Source: Micromonospora craniellae
GTDB taxonomy: Bacteria > Actinomycetota > Actinomycetes > Mycobacteriales > Micromonosporaceae
Assembly: GCF_014764405.1 (NCBI RefSeq)
Contig: NZ_CP061725.1
Coordinates: 4,712,001 to 4,776,000, forward strand
Reading direction: 5' to 3'
DNA: 64,000 bases
This document shows, one piece after another, positions 9,019 to 15,399 of this stretch. The notes below the pieces were generated by a model, which made no database searches, was not told the DNA's origin, and saw only the letters and a program-made list of their open reading frames with translations. Numbering within the stretch: position 1 is the stretch's first letter; every line of letters begins with the position of its first letter. A program made the translations under genes and the position numbers.

Positions 9019-9082
9019 TGTGGGGGACGGCGGGTGAGACTCCCGCCGTCTACCCGGCACTGAGACAATTTCTTGATTTTGT

Positions 9083-10099
9083 TTAGCTTTGTGCTGGTGG
9101 AAGAGGGGCTCCGGCCGAGGTCACGGCCTGTTCCGGGTGGCTGTTGTCGGGTTTGTTGATCCATGCCCGGTCCGGTAGCCGGGGTGGTTGGGGACGGCGG
9201 CGTCCGAACCGTTCGGGATGTGCGGCCCAGGCGGCGTCGAGGGTGCGTTGCCGCTGTTCACGGATCTGTCCGGCGGTGCCGTGGTGGACCGATGCCGGGG
9301 TGTGCAGGCCGATCCCGGAGTGCCGGTGTTCGTGGTTGTAGTAGCTGTAGAACGCTTCGCAGTGCTGTCGGGCGTGCTGGATCGATCCGAACCGCTCTGG
9401 GAACGTGGGGTCGTACTTGAGTGTCTTGAAGCTGGCCTCGATGTACGGGTTGTCGTTGGAGGTCTTGGGCCGGCTGTGGCTGCGGCCGATTTTGAGATCG
9501 GTCAGCAGCTGGGTGACGGTCTTGCTGGTCATCGCGGCGCCGCGGTCGGCGTGCACGGTCAGCTGATCGGGGTTCACGCGTTCGCGGGCGGCGGCGTCGG
9601 CGATCAGCGCTTCGGCGAGTTGGCCGTCCTCGTGGGCGGCGACCATGTGCCCGACGACGTAGCGGGACCAGATGTCGATCACCGTGTAAAGGTGGAACCA
9701 GACGCCCTTGACCGGGCCGCGCAGCTTCGTGATGTCCCACGACCACACCTGATTCGCGGCGTCGGCGACCAGTTCGGGTTTGGTCCGGGCCGGATGGGTG
9801 GCCTGGCTGCGGCGTTCGCCGGTCTGCCCGGCGGCCCGCAGGATCCGGTACATCGTGGACTCCGAGCACCACCAGCGGCCCTCGTCGAGTTCGCGGGCCC
9901 ACACCTGCGCCGGGGCCAGATCCACGTATGGCGGGCTGTTGAGCAGGTCCAGGACCTGCCGGCGTTCAGGCTCGGTCAGCGCGGACGGCGGCGGCTTACG
10001 CGGCGCCCGTGGCCGGGAGACCAGCGGCGGGGCACTACGGCGATACAGCGTCGCCCTCGACAGGCCGGTCAGCCGGCACGCGGGCGCGATGCCCCACAA
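9083..10099 (-). CDS. IS3-type transposase OrfB (integrase core)
   Basis: Catalytic half of an IS3 transposase. An HTH_21-type region (WGIAPACRLTGLSRATLYR) precedes the integrase core with DDE residues in WSWDITKL, HADRGAAM and YIEASFKTLKY. The frame is open upstream of the TTG used here, into the end of orfA, so OrfB is probably made as an OrfAB fusion by frameshifting and not from its own start. Confidence 0.88.
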   Translation of the reverse strand: MWGIAPACRLTGLSRATLYRRSAPPLVSRPRAPRKPPPSALTEPERRQVLDLLNSPPYVDLAPAQVWARELDEGRWWCSESTMYRILRAAGQTGERRSQATHPARTKPELVADAANQVWSWDITKLRGPVKGVWFHLYTVIDIWSRYVVGHMVAAHEDGQLAEALIADAAARERVNPDQLTVHADRGAAMTSKTVTQLLTDLKIGRSHSRPKTSNDNPYIEASFKTLKYDPTFPERFGSIQHARQHCEAFYSYYNHEHRHSGIGLHTPASVHHGTAGQIREQRQRTLDAAWAAHPERFGRRRPQPPRLPDRAWINKPDNSHPEQAVTSAGAPLPPAQS

Positions 10100-10104
10100 C
10101 GGCG

Positions 10105-10536
10105 TCAGCGCCGCCTGCGCCTCGGCGAGGACGAGTTCGGCATCGCCACGGCATCCGCGCTCTCGGAGAGCAGTTCCAAGAGCGCGTGAGCTTTTCCCAT
10201 GATCGACAACGCGGTCTGGGTCTTGTTCAACTCGGCCTGCAGGCGGGCGTTCTCCCGCTGAAGACGGGAAAGTTCAGCGTTCTCGGCCTTCTTCGCCGCC
10301 CGCGCAGCCGATTGCCGCCGGTCCGTCAGGCCGGCCGCGGCTCCGGCATCCCGCGCCTTGCGCCAGTCGAGAAGGTGTGAACCGTACAGCCGTTCCCGGC
10401 GCAGAATCGCCCCGCGAGCCGCCGCATCCGGCGCCGACTCGTACTCGTCCAGAATCCTCGCCTTGAACTCCGCGGTGAATGTCCGCCGCTGGGGCCGGGC
10501 GTCCGGATCCAGACTCTCATGGGGCCTCGACGTCAT
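10105..10536 (-). CDS. IS3-type transposase OrfA (DNA-binding)
   Basis: 143-residue regulatory half. It has a helix-turn-helix (RRTFTAEFKARILDEYESAP... LYGSHLLDWR), then a leucine-zipper-like coiled coil (NAELSRLQRENARLQAEL) used for multimer formation. The C-terminus runs into SSSPRRRRR just before the switch to the OrfB frame, where a ribosomal frameshift is expected in this family. Confidence 0.85.
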   Translation of the reverse strand: MTSRPHESLDPDARPQRRTFTAEFKARILDEYESAPDAAARGAILRRERLYGSHLLDWRKARDAGAAAGLTDRRQSAARAAKKAENAELSRLQRENARLQAELNKTQTALSIMGKAHALLELLSESADAVAMPNSSSPRRRRR

Positions 10537-10857
10537 GCTGATGTGCTCTCCTCAGGGCCGTCCAGGAAGAGTATCCCCTGGTAGACGGGCTGTCTCACAT
10601 CAGCGTGACAGGGAGGGCAGCGGGCCGCCGCAGCTACGGCGTGTAGATATGCCTCTTGAAGGGTCTCCATGCACTGCTTCTGATCCAGGTCCCCACGCAG
10701 TGGAGTTGGGTCATCGACAGCGACAGACATGGTTCCCCCTGCAGTCCGGAGCGATCATTGTGACGCTCCGTCGCATGTAGATCTACCCACCGAAAGGTCG
10801 AGACTAAAACCCGACAGCAGTGGTGTCCATACTGGCTGACCGCGAACCGGAGGTATT

Positions 10858-10887
10858 GGGGCCGTCTGCCTGGTGGCGGGCGGCCCC
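10858..10887 (-). terminator. Hairpin terminator after GntR gene
   Basis: Arms GGGGCCGTCTGCC and GGCGGGCGGCCCC around TGGT. It lies downstream of the GntR gene and upstream of the DUF4365 start on the same strand, separating their transcription. It resembles the hairpins at 2724 and 4440. Confidence 0.65.
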
Positions 10888-10900
10888 GACCGCTGCCCGG

Positions 10901-11125
10901 CTACTCCTTGCCGGCCACGTAGACGCCTCTTCCCGGCTGCCCCACGACAAGGTCTCTGTCATGAAGGAGCGAGACGGCACGGTAGGCGGTGGCCACGCTG
11001 ACGCCGAACTGGTCGGCAAGCTCGCTCGTGCTGGGCAGCTTCGTCCCAGGCGTGAGCTCACCGCTCTTGATCTTCGTGGTCAGTTCGTCGGCAATGCGTC
11101 GGTATTCAGCAGGTGCAGAGGGCAT
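10901..11125 (-). CDS. GntR-family transcriptional regulator
   Basis: 74-residue winged helix-turn-helix protein with almost no effector domain, as in regulators of actinobacterial integrative elements. The HTH is clear: YRRIADELTTKIKSGELTPG, then LPSTSELADQFGVSVATAYR. The ATG at 11125 (MPSAPAEYRR) is preferred over upstream in-frame codons because it matches the family start. It is divergent from the three-gene operon at 11346, with a perfect palindrome between them, so it probably represses that operon and itself. Confidence 0.85.
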   Translation of the reverse strand: MPSAPAEYRRIADELTTKIKSGELTPGTKLPSTSELADQFGVSVATAYRAVSLLHDRDLVVGQPGRGVYVAGKE

Positions 11126-11216
11126 GGCTTCGTTCCCTTGGTTCGGCCCTGCCATCTGACCATGACCCAACCATCGTCAGCAAGTGATGCAAGACAATCA
11201 CGCGCTGTGGCTTTAC

Positions 11217-11237
11217 CTACGTCAGATAGTGACGTAG
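11217..11237. promoter_or_regulatory. Operator-like palindrome in divergent promoter region
   Basis: Perfect 8-bp inverted repeat CTACGTCA, five bases GATAG, then TGACGTAG. It lies between the GntR gene and the divergent operon. Size and spacing fit a GntR dimer site; binding is inferred. Confidence 0.6.
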
Positions 11238-11345
11238 TTTGCTTCGTGGCTGCCCTTGGTTCGGCAAACGAAGGTCAGCCCCGTCAGGGCGGCGTGGATC
11301 CCGTCGCCCTGACGGTCCACCGTGGCCTGACCGCCGGGAGTGCTG

Positions 11346-11528
11346 ATGAACCGGATCCGCTATGACGACTACCTGATAGCCACCGCGCTGACGCTGGCCC
11401 GCCGGCACCGACCGGTCTGGAGTTGGAAGCGCTGGCGCAGGGTGTGCCGCTGCGGCGGGGAACTGCCCTGCCGAGCCCGCCACCGCATCCCGATCAACCG
11501 AGGGCACTGGCCCGGCGGTGAGTCGTGA
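11346..11528 (+). CDS. Small Arg/Cys-rich protein of integrative element (60 aa)
   Basis: Begins MNRIRYDDYLIATALTLAR and is rich in Arg, with cysteines in RRVCRCGGELPCRARH that could bind a metal. The ATG at 11346 is preferred over the GTG at 11340 by product start. It ends in a GTGA overlap with the next gene. No named family. It is the first gene of a coupled trio facing the GntR repressor. Confidence 0.55.
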   Translation: MNRIRYDDYLIATALTLARRHRPVWSWKRWRRVCRCGGELPCRARHRIPINRGHWPGGES

Positions 11529-11692
11529 TCGACGTACGCCAGGTGCCGTTCCTGATCAAGGTGGCTTGGTTCGTGATCGCTGACCACCGAGTAAAGCCCT
11601 GTCACCGCTGTTGCCCGGACGGCTGGTGCCCGCGCTACGCCGCAGCGCGTTGCCGGCTGCTGGCTTGGCGGCTGGCCGGTGATCCGCGATGA
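11525..11692 (+). CDS. Small Cys-rich protein (55 aa)
   Basis: GTG start inside the preceding stop (GTGA) and stop inside the next start (ATGA at 11689-11692). The product starts MIDVRQVPFLIKVAWFVIAD, then has a cysteine cluster (PCHRCCPDGWCPRY) typical of a small zinc-binding module. The double overlap supports it as a real gene. Function unknown. Confidence 0.55.
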   Translation: MIDVRQVPFLIKVAWFVIADHRVKPCHRCCPDGWCPRYAAARCRLLAWRLAGDPR

Positions 11693-12042
11693 GCCCGCAG
11701 CTACCGAAGGCCGGCGACCTGGTGCACGTGACCCGCGCGGCCAGCGTGCAGTTCGTCAACCCGATCATGTGCCGAGTCATCCGGGTTCTCGACTGGATCA
11801 CTTATGACGGGTGGTGCTGGCTCGACGTGTACCAACTGGACGCCAAGGGCGACGCGGTCGCCCGACGATCGATCTTCGTGCAGCCGGCCGGGCTACAGGT
11901 ACAGCGCCCCGCCCCCACGCCCCGCAAGCCGACGCGGTCGGCTGCCATCCCGAACGTGCGCCAAGATCGCCGCCCCGCCGGGGTGCCGGCCACCCCGCAG
12001 CGCCGGGCGACGCAGGCTCGGCGTACGGCTGGCCACGGGTGA
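11689..12042 (+). CDS. Uncharacterised protein of integrative element (117 aa)
   Basis: Starts in an ATGA overlap with the preceding gene. The N-terminal 70 residues look like a small beta-barrel (GDLVHVTRAASVQFVNPIMC, then WCWLDVYQLDAKGDAVARR), and the C-terminal third is Pro/Arg-rich and probably disordered. Last gene before the tRNA. No family recognised. Confidence 0.6.
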   Translation: MSPQLPKAGDLVHVTRAASVQFVNPIMCRVIRVLDWITYDGWCWLDVYQLDAKGDAVARRSIFVQPAGLQVQRPAPTPRKPTRSAAIPNVRQDRRPAGVPATPQRRATQARRTAGHG

Positions 12043-12116
12043 CGCGGTGGGGCCGAGGTGGGTCCGGGACAGGTCGAAGATCAGCGGATAGGGGCGTTTC
12101 TCCTGGCAGATATAGG

Positions 12117-12189
12117 TGCGCCCGGCAGGATTCGAACCTGCGGCCTTGGGATTAGAAGTCCCCTGCTCTATCCGCTGAGCTACGGGCGC
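12117..12189 (-). tRNA. tRNA-Arg (anticodon TCT)
   Basis: 73-base cloverleaf read on the minus strand, with acceptor arms GCGCCCG and CGGGCGC, a D-arm with AGCTCAGCGGATAGAGC, anticodon loop CTTCTAA and T-arm GGTTCGAATCC. Discriminator A is followed by CCT, so the CCA end is added after transcription. The top pair of the anticodon stem is a G-A mismatch. Its 3' end faces the integrative element remnant. Confidence 0.9.
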
Positions 12190-12404
12190 GCTGTGGTATC
12201 GCGCGAGAAGGGTACCGCCGCACCGGCCCGGCGCGACGGAACGGGTGCCCGGTCAGCGTCGCACGCGCCATGGACGCCGCGCACCTGCGAATCCACGGCA
12301 TCGGCAGACCCGTGCGGACCGGTGGCCCAGGGGCCGGTGGCAGACCCAGGCGAGGCGGCGGGCCAGCGGGCCCGGACGCGGCAGCGGCCCAGGCGGCCCG
12401 TGGC

Positions 12405-13424
12405 TCAGGGGGCGGCGGGCGAGGAGGACTCGCTGTCGGCCGGGCGCCGTGGGGCCGGTGGCGCAGGGGGCGTCGGTCCGGCGTCGAGGAAGGCGTCTGC
12501 CCAGCGGCCTACCTCGGTGAGGACCTTGTCGCGGACGGCGGGGCCGGACAGCGTGAGGTCGTGCAGGCCGCCGTCGAAGCGGGCGAGCGTGACGTGCTGA
12601 CCGAGGCGGGGCGCCCAGCGGACCATGTGTTCGACGTCGAGGACCGCGTCGGCGAGGGTCGCCGATTCGTGCCACTTGACGCCCCGGAACGAGCGGGTGG
12701 AGCAGGCCAGCAGCACCGGGACCGGGATGTCCAGTCCGGCGCGCAGGCGTCGTTGGCCGGTGCGGACGGCGTTCAGCCAGCCGGCCCGGACGGGGAATCC
12801 GGCGAGCGGTTTCCAGGCCAGGTCGTAGCTCCATTCGCCGCGATGGTCGGCGTGCAGGCTCTCGCCGTACACGGTGCCGAGGCCGAAGGGGAGGACGCGG
12901 TGGGGCGCCCGGCGGCCCAGGCGCGCGACGGCGGCTGCGAGGGGTCGACGCACGAACCAGGGGGCGTTGAGGTCGAAGAAGGGGCTGTTGAGGAAGATGC
13001 CGTCGACCAGCCCGGTGTCGCGGCGGGCGTGTGCCCAGAGCGAGACGATCAGCCCGCCGGTGGAGTGGCCCATGGCCAGCAGCGTGTCGTGTTCGTCCTC
13101 GGTGCGGATGATCTGGGCGGCGGCGTCCAGTTCCGGGAAGTAGTCGGCGAGGTCGCAGCAGAAGTTGGCGGTCTGGTGGGGGAGCAGGCTGCGGCCGTAT
13201 TTACGCAGGTCGAGCGCGTAGAAGTCCCAGCCCCGGGCGGCGAAGTAGTCGGCCACGTGGGTCTGGAAGAAGTAGTCGACGAAGCCGTGCACGTAGAGCA
13301 CCGCGCGCCCGGTGGGTCGCTCGGCCCGGCGGCGGACCAGGGTGGCGACCACCGGTCCCTCGTCGTCGCGGCCCAGGTCGATGGTGTGCCGCTCGTAGGG
13401 CGGGCCCAGCACGTCGGGTTCCAC
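12405..13424 (-). CDS. Alpha/beta hydrolase, lysophospholipase-like
   Basis: 339-residue serine hydrolase of the Hydrolase_4 (monoglyceride lipase-like) group. The oxyanion region is VLYVHGFVDYFFQTHVAD near 42-59, the nucleophile is Ser121 in GHSTGG, and the C-terminal His is in GGLHDLTLSG. No signal peptide, so probably cytoplasmic. The last 25 residues are Pro/Ala/Ser-rich. The substrate cannot be told from sequence. First chromosomal gene beside the tRNA. Confidence 0.8.
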   Translation of the reverse strand: MEPDVLGPPYERHTIDLGRDDEGPVVATLVRRRAERPTGRAVLYVHGFVDYFFQTHVADYFAARGWDFYALDLRKYGRSLLPHQTANFCCDLADYFPELDAAAQIIRTEDEHDTLLAMGHSTGGLIVSLWAHARRDTGLVDGIFLNSPFFDLNAPWFVRRPLAAAVARLGRRAPHRVLPFGLGTVYGESLHADHRGEWSYDLAWKPLAGFPVRAGWLNAVRTGQRRLRAGLDIPVPVLLACSTRSFRGVKWHESATLADAVLDVEHMVRWAPRLGQHVTLARFDGGLHDLTLSGPAVRDKVLTEVGRWADAFLDAGPTPPAPPAPRRPADSESSSPAAP

Positions 13425-13463
13425 CGGACCGACGGTACGCCGGGAAGCTACCGCACGGTAGTA

Positions 13464-13489
13464 GCCCCCGCCCAGCGTGGGACGGGGGC
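13464..13489 (-). terminator. Hairpin terminator
   Basis: Arms GCCCCCGCCC and GGGACGGGGGC form a strong stem just downstream of the small minus-strand gene ending at 13506. Confidence 0.55.
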
Positions 13490-13505
13490 CACTCGGTGCG
13501 GCAGG

Positions 13506-13712
13506 TCAGTCGCCGTGGGCGTCGCGGTCGGTCGGTTCGTGCGAGGTCGCGGCCCGCCCACGATCCGGACCGTACGGTGAGATCTGGTCCACCGGGACCG
13601 TCCGGTGCTCCTGCTTGGTCGCGGAGCCACCCCCCGGGACCGGTCCGTCGCTGTCCTGGACCAGCCGGGTCTCGCCGCTGCGGCGCATCTCCGGTTGCTG
13701 CACGTTGGGCAT
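13506..13712 (-). CDS. Small hydrophilic protein of unknown function (68 aa)
   Basis: Starts MPNVQQPEMRRSGETR. The ATG at 13712 is preferred to the GTG at 13721 because AGAGAGG lies at the right distance upstream. The product is Pro/Gly/Asp-rich, with no hydrophobic core and probably disordered. Bounded by terminators on both sides. No family recognised. Confidence 0.5.
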   Translation of the reverse strand: MPNVQQPEMRRSGETRLVQDSDGPVPGGGSATKQEHRTVPVDQISPYGPDRGRAATSHEPTDRDAHGD

Positions 13713-13739
13713 GCCGTTCACCTCTCTCTGTTCAGCGCC

Positions 13740-13765
13740 GCCGGCCGGACGGGTGTCCGGCCGGC
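13740..13765 (-). terminator. Hairpin terminator
   Basis: Perfect 11-bp stem GCCGGCCGGAC / GTCCGGCCGGC with loop GGGT, eight bases after the stop of the HPF-like gene. Confidence 0.65.
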
Positions 13766-13772
13766 GACACGG

Positions 13773-14198
13773 TCACCTCTCGTCGGTCTTCGTCCCGGCG
13801 GCGGCCAGTTCCTCGGCCAATTCGTCGATCGAGGCCGGCTCGCCGGGCGGGGTGGTGACCCGCAGGTGCTTGTTGTTGCGCGGCTCCTGGCGGGTCTTGG
13901 AGTCGTTGAGCTTGCGGCGCAGGTCGTCACGGGCGTCGTTGAGCGCTGCGCGCAGGTCCTCCTCGGCGGAGGTCGTGACGATCTTCTGCCGACCGGCGAT
14001 CCAGCACTCCAGCGTGACCCGCTGGCCCTTGGCCTCCCGGTCCTTGACCGAGAGTTCGAGTTCGGTGGAGTCGGCGTGGAAACCGGCCAGTCGGGCGTCG
14101 AGCGTGGCGAACTGGGTCACGATCCAGTCCCGGTCGGCCTGCGAGAAGCCGGCGCCCATTCGCAGACACTTTTCCACGGTGGCCGGGTTCTCGCTCAT
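13773..14198 (-). CDS. HPF/RaiA-like ribosome-associated protein
   Basis: 141-residue protein resembling the sigma-54 modulation/ribosomal S30AE fold: residues around LDARLAGFHADSTELELSVK and RVTLECWIAGRQKIVTTSAEEDLRAALNDARDDLRRKL follow the alternating strand-helix pattern of hibernation factors. The C-terminal dimer domain of long HPF is absent; an acidic tail replaces it. ATG at 14198 (MSENPATVEK) chosen over an upstream codon. Predicted to bind the small ribosomal subunit or a related RNA surface; the assignment is by fold pattern only. Confidence 0.6.
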   Translation of the reverse strand: MSENPATVEKCLRMGAGFSQADRDWIVTQFATLDARLAGFHADSTELELSVKDREAKGQRVTLECWIAGRQKIVTTSAEEDLRAALNDARDDLRRKLNDSKTRQEPRNNKHLRVTTPPGEPASIDELAEELAAAGTKTDER

Positions 14199-14411
14199 CG
14201 CTGCACCTGACCAGGGACGCGGGTGGAACAAGCGATGGTCATCATCATGATCGCTGACCTTTCGTTCGACGTCGCAGGTGCGGTTGGCGATCTCCTACCC
14301 AGGCGGACCGGTCCGGAACCTGGCGGTTTCCTGTGCACCCCGATCGTCCGCCGCCGGGCGTGGGCCGGGCAGGGCCGGTCGGCCTAGCACACCGGGACCT
14401 TGATCAGGCGT

Positions 14412-14439
14412 TCGTCCACAGGCCGCCAGGTTGTCCACA
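14412..14439. promoter_or_regulatory. Two DnaA boxes upstream of ssb-like gene
   Basis: TCGTCCACA at 14412-14420 and TTGTCCACA at 14431-14439, in the same orientation with start-to-start spacing of 19 bases. The second matches the actinobacterial DnaA box exactly. They lie about 100 bases before the single-stranded-DNA-binding gene and could couple its transcription to DnaA. Confidence 0.5.
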
Positions 14440-14531
14440 GGTACGGCCGGCGGGGCTGCCCAAGCGGGCGCCGGGCCGGAGGCTGGGCGGCGAGTCGGCA
14501 CCAGCCGACCCGGATCTCCGCTGGAGGAAAG

Positions 14532-15335
14532 ATGTTTGACACCTACGTAACCGTCGTAGGGAACGTGCTCACTGCCCCCGAGTGGCGTCGTACCACGCAG
14601 AGCAACACGCTGGTGGCCAACTTCAAGGTCGCCTCCACCGCCCGCCGCCTCGACCGGGACAGCGGGCGCTGGGTGGACGGGAACAGCCTGCGCGTCCGCG
14701 TCAACTGCTGGCGGAGGCTCGCCGAGGGGGTGGCCTCCTCGGTGATGGTCGGTGACCCGGTGGTGGTGTGCGGACGCCTCTACACCCGGGACTGGACCGA
14801 CGACTCCGGCAACCACCGCACGCTCTACGAGTTGGAGGCCGTGGCGGTGGGGCACGATCTGTCCCGGGGGCGCGGGCGCTTCCTGCGTAACAAGCCGAGC
14901 CTGGCGACCAGCACCGTTTCCGACGCCGAGGCCGAGCAGCGGGTGCAGGGCGAGCCGACCGAGGCCGTGTCGGACGACGATGCGCCCGCTCTGCCCGAGG
15001 ACGGGCCGCTCGACGACTTCGAGCTGTCCGAGTACGTCCCGGCGGGCACCGGCTACCCGCAGCGCCTCAGCGAGACCGACCCCTTCGACGACCTGCCCGG
15101 CCCGGGCGACCTCCCCGGTGCGGGTGGTACTCGCGGCGCGGGCGGCTTCTCCGGTACCGGCGATCTTTCGGGCACGGGTGACCTCGCCGGCACTCCGGGC
15201 TTGTCCGGGTCGGCCGAGGTGGGCGGCGACGTCGAGGAACCCGACCCGACGGACCAGTTGGCGGAGCCCGCCACCGGCGTGACGGTGAGCGGGCGTGGCC
15301 GGCGCGGTCGGGGGCGCGCGCCGCAGCCCGCCTGA
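14532..15335 (+). CDS. ssb: Single-stranded DNA-binding protein, long variant
   Basis: OB-fold protein binding single-stranded DNA in replication and repair. The N-terminal 110 residues are a typical SSB domain (MFDTYVTVVGNVLTAPEWRR, VANFKVASTARR, LRVRVNCWRRLAEGVASSVM, GDPVVVCGRLYTRDWTDDSG). The tail is long and Gly/Pro/Asp-rich, with short repeats of the type GTGDLSGTGDLAGTPGLSG. It ends RGRRGRGRAPQPA, so the acidic DDDIPF tip used to recruit partners is missing. That suggests a secondary SSB. The ATG at 14532 has a good GGAGG site; the upstream in-frame codons do not. Confidence 0.85.
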   Translation: MFDTYVTVVGNVLTAPEWRRTTQSNTLVANFKVASTARRLDRDSGRWVDGNSLRVRVNCWRRLAEGVASSVMVGDPVVVCGRLYTRDWTDDSGNHRTLYELEAVAVGHDLSRGRGRFLRNKPSLATSTVSDAEAEQRVQGEPTEAVSDDDAPALPEDGPLDDFELSEYVPAGTGYPQRLSETDPFDDLPGPGDLPGAGGTRGAGGFSGTGDLSGTGDLAGTPGLSGSAEVGGDVEEPDPTDQLAEPATGVTVSGRGRRGRGRAPQPA

Positions 15336-15399
15336 CCCTGGGCGGCTCGGTCGAGCGGCGGCTCGGTTGGCCGGGCTCGGCTAGGCTGGCCGGCCGGAG

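Larger units (their letters stand above)
7122..9060 (+). mobile_element. Group II intron with reverse transcriptase
   Basis: Self-splicing retroelement. About 600 bases of structured, non-coding sequence precede the reverse transcriptase gene, including a CTCATACGGAACGTG stretch familiar from intron domain I. After the gene comes a 34-base domain V (8985-9018, starting GAGCCGGATGAG), then a domain VI hairpin (GACGGCGGG / CCCGCCGTC) with a bulged A near 9052. The 5' boundary at GTGAAC (7122) is a best guess, and the 3' end falls at about 9056-9060, directly against the IS3-type element. Confidence 0.75.
9061..10597 (-). mobile_element. IS3-type insertion sequence
   Basis: 1537-bp element with terminal inverted repeats TGAGACA at 9061 and TGTCTCA at 10591-10597. 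It carries orfA and orfB in overlapping frames on the minus strand. No clear short target duplication is seen (CAC on the left, CAT on the right), so the precise ends are provisional. Confidence 0.75.
6112..10616. mobile_element. Nested insertion (IS5-type + group II intron + IS3-type) in DUF4365 gene
   Basis: The block of 4505 bp is bounded by GCAGCGG repeats. Its two ends share an inverted core, CCTGTCA on the left (6114-6120) and TGACAGG on the right (10606-10612). The order from left is an IS5-type transposase gene, a group II intron, then an IS3-type element, then a few bases of the outer end. The simplest reading is that the IS5-type element entered first and the intron and the IS3 element later landed near its right end. 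Confidence 0.75.
5676..10730 (-). pseudogene. DUF4365 nuclease-like gene split by nested mobile elements
   Basis: The two coding segments are 10730-10617 (38 codons, starting MSVAVDD) and 6104-5676 (142 codons plus stop). Both are followed on the plus strand by GCAGCGG (6105-6111 and 10617-10623), as expected for a target duplication. Joining them restores a 180-residue frame across ...AAAARC/SLSKPNRDRG.... The rebuilt protein has the DUF4365 pattern: an N-terminal helix with Glu (METLQEAYLHAVAAA), RGIDW, then EVDLRVQLKST, VITSTILIAMLVPRD and CCYWRNLEG. The E, D and QLK positions resemble a PD-(D/E)XK nuclease core. A ribosome-binding site (AGGGGG) precedes the ATG. As it stands, the gene is disrupted after codon 38. 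The 115-residue frame starting at 6023 lacks the first catalytic region. Confidence 0.85.
1918..12116. mobile_element. Decayed integrative element between murF remnant and tRNA-Arg
   Basis: Inferred island. It has an integrase remnant at its left, small coupled genes of unknown function, a GntR regulator, several mobile elements and a lower-GC stretch (about 3690-4080). Its right edge is the 3' end of a tRNA-Arg gene, a common attachment site for actinobacterial elements. I found no second copy of the tRNA 3' end at the left, so the left boundary is not defined and att sites cannot be given. No replication or transfer genes are visible, so the element is probably immobile. Confidence 0.5.

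Noticed and set aside
10533..10730. Independent 65-residue small protein starting MSVAVDD
   Set aside because: Only its first 38 codons are genuine; they are the N-terminus of the DUF4365 gene. The rest is IS3-type element sequence.
13475..13510. Possible cobalamin riboswitch near GCCACT
   Set aside because: No B12-box consensus or fitting secondary structure, and no cobalamin gene downstream. I found no convincing riboswitch before any cob gene in the window.
12270..13580. Long plus-strand open frame (436 codons)
   Set aside because: It is the antisense shadow of the alpha/beta hydrolase, Gly/Val/Glu-rich from reverse reading of high-GC codons.
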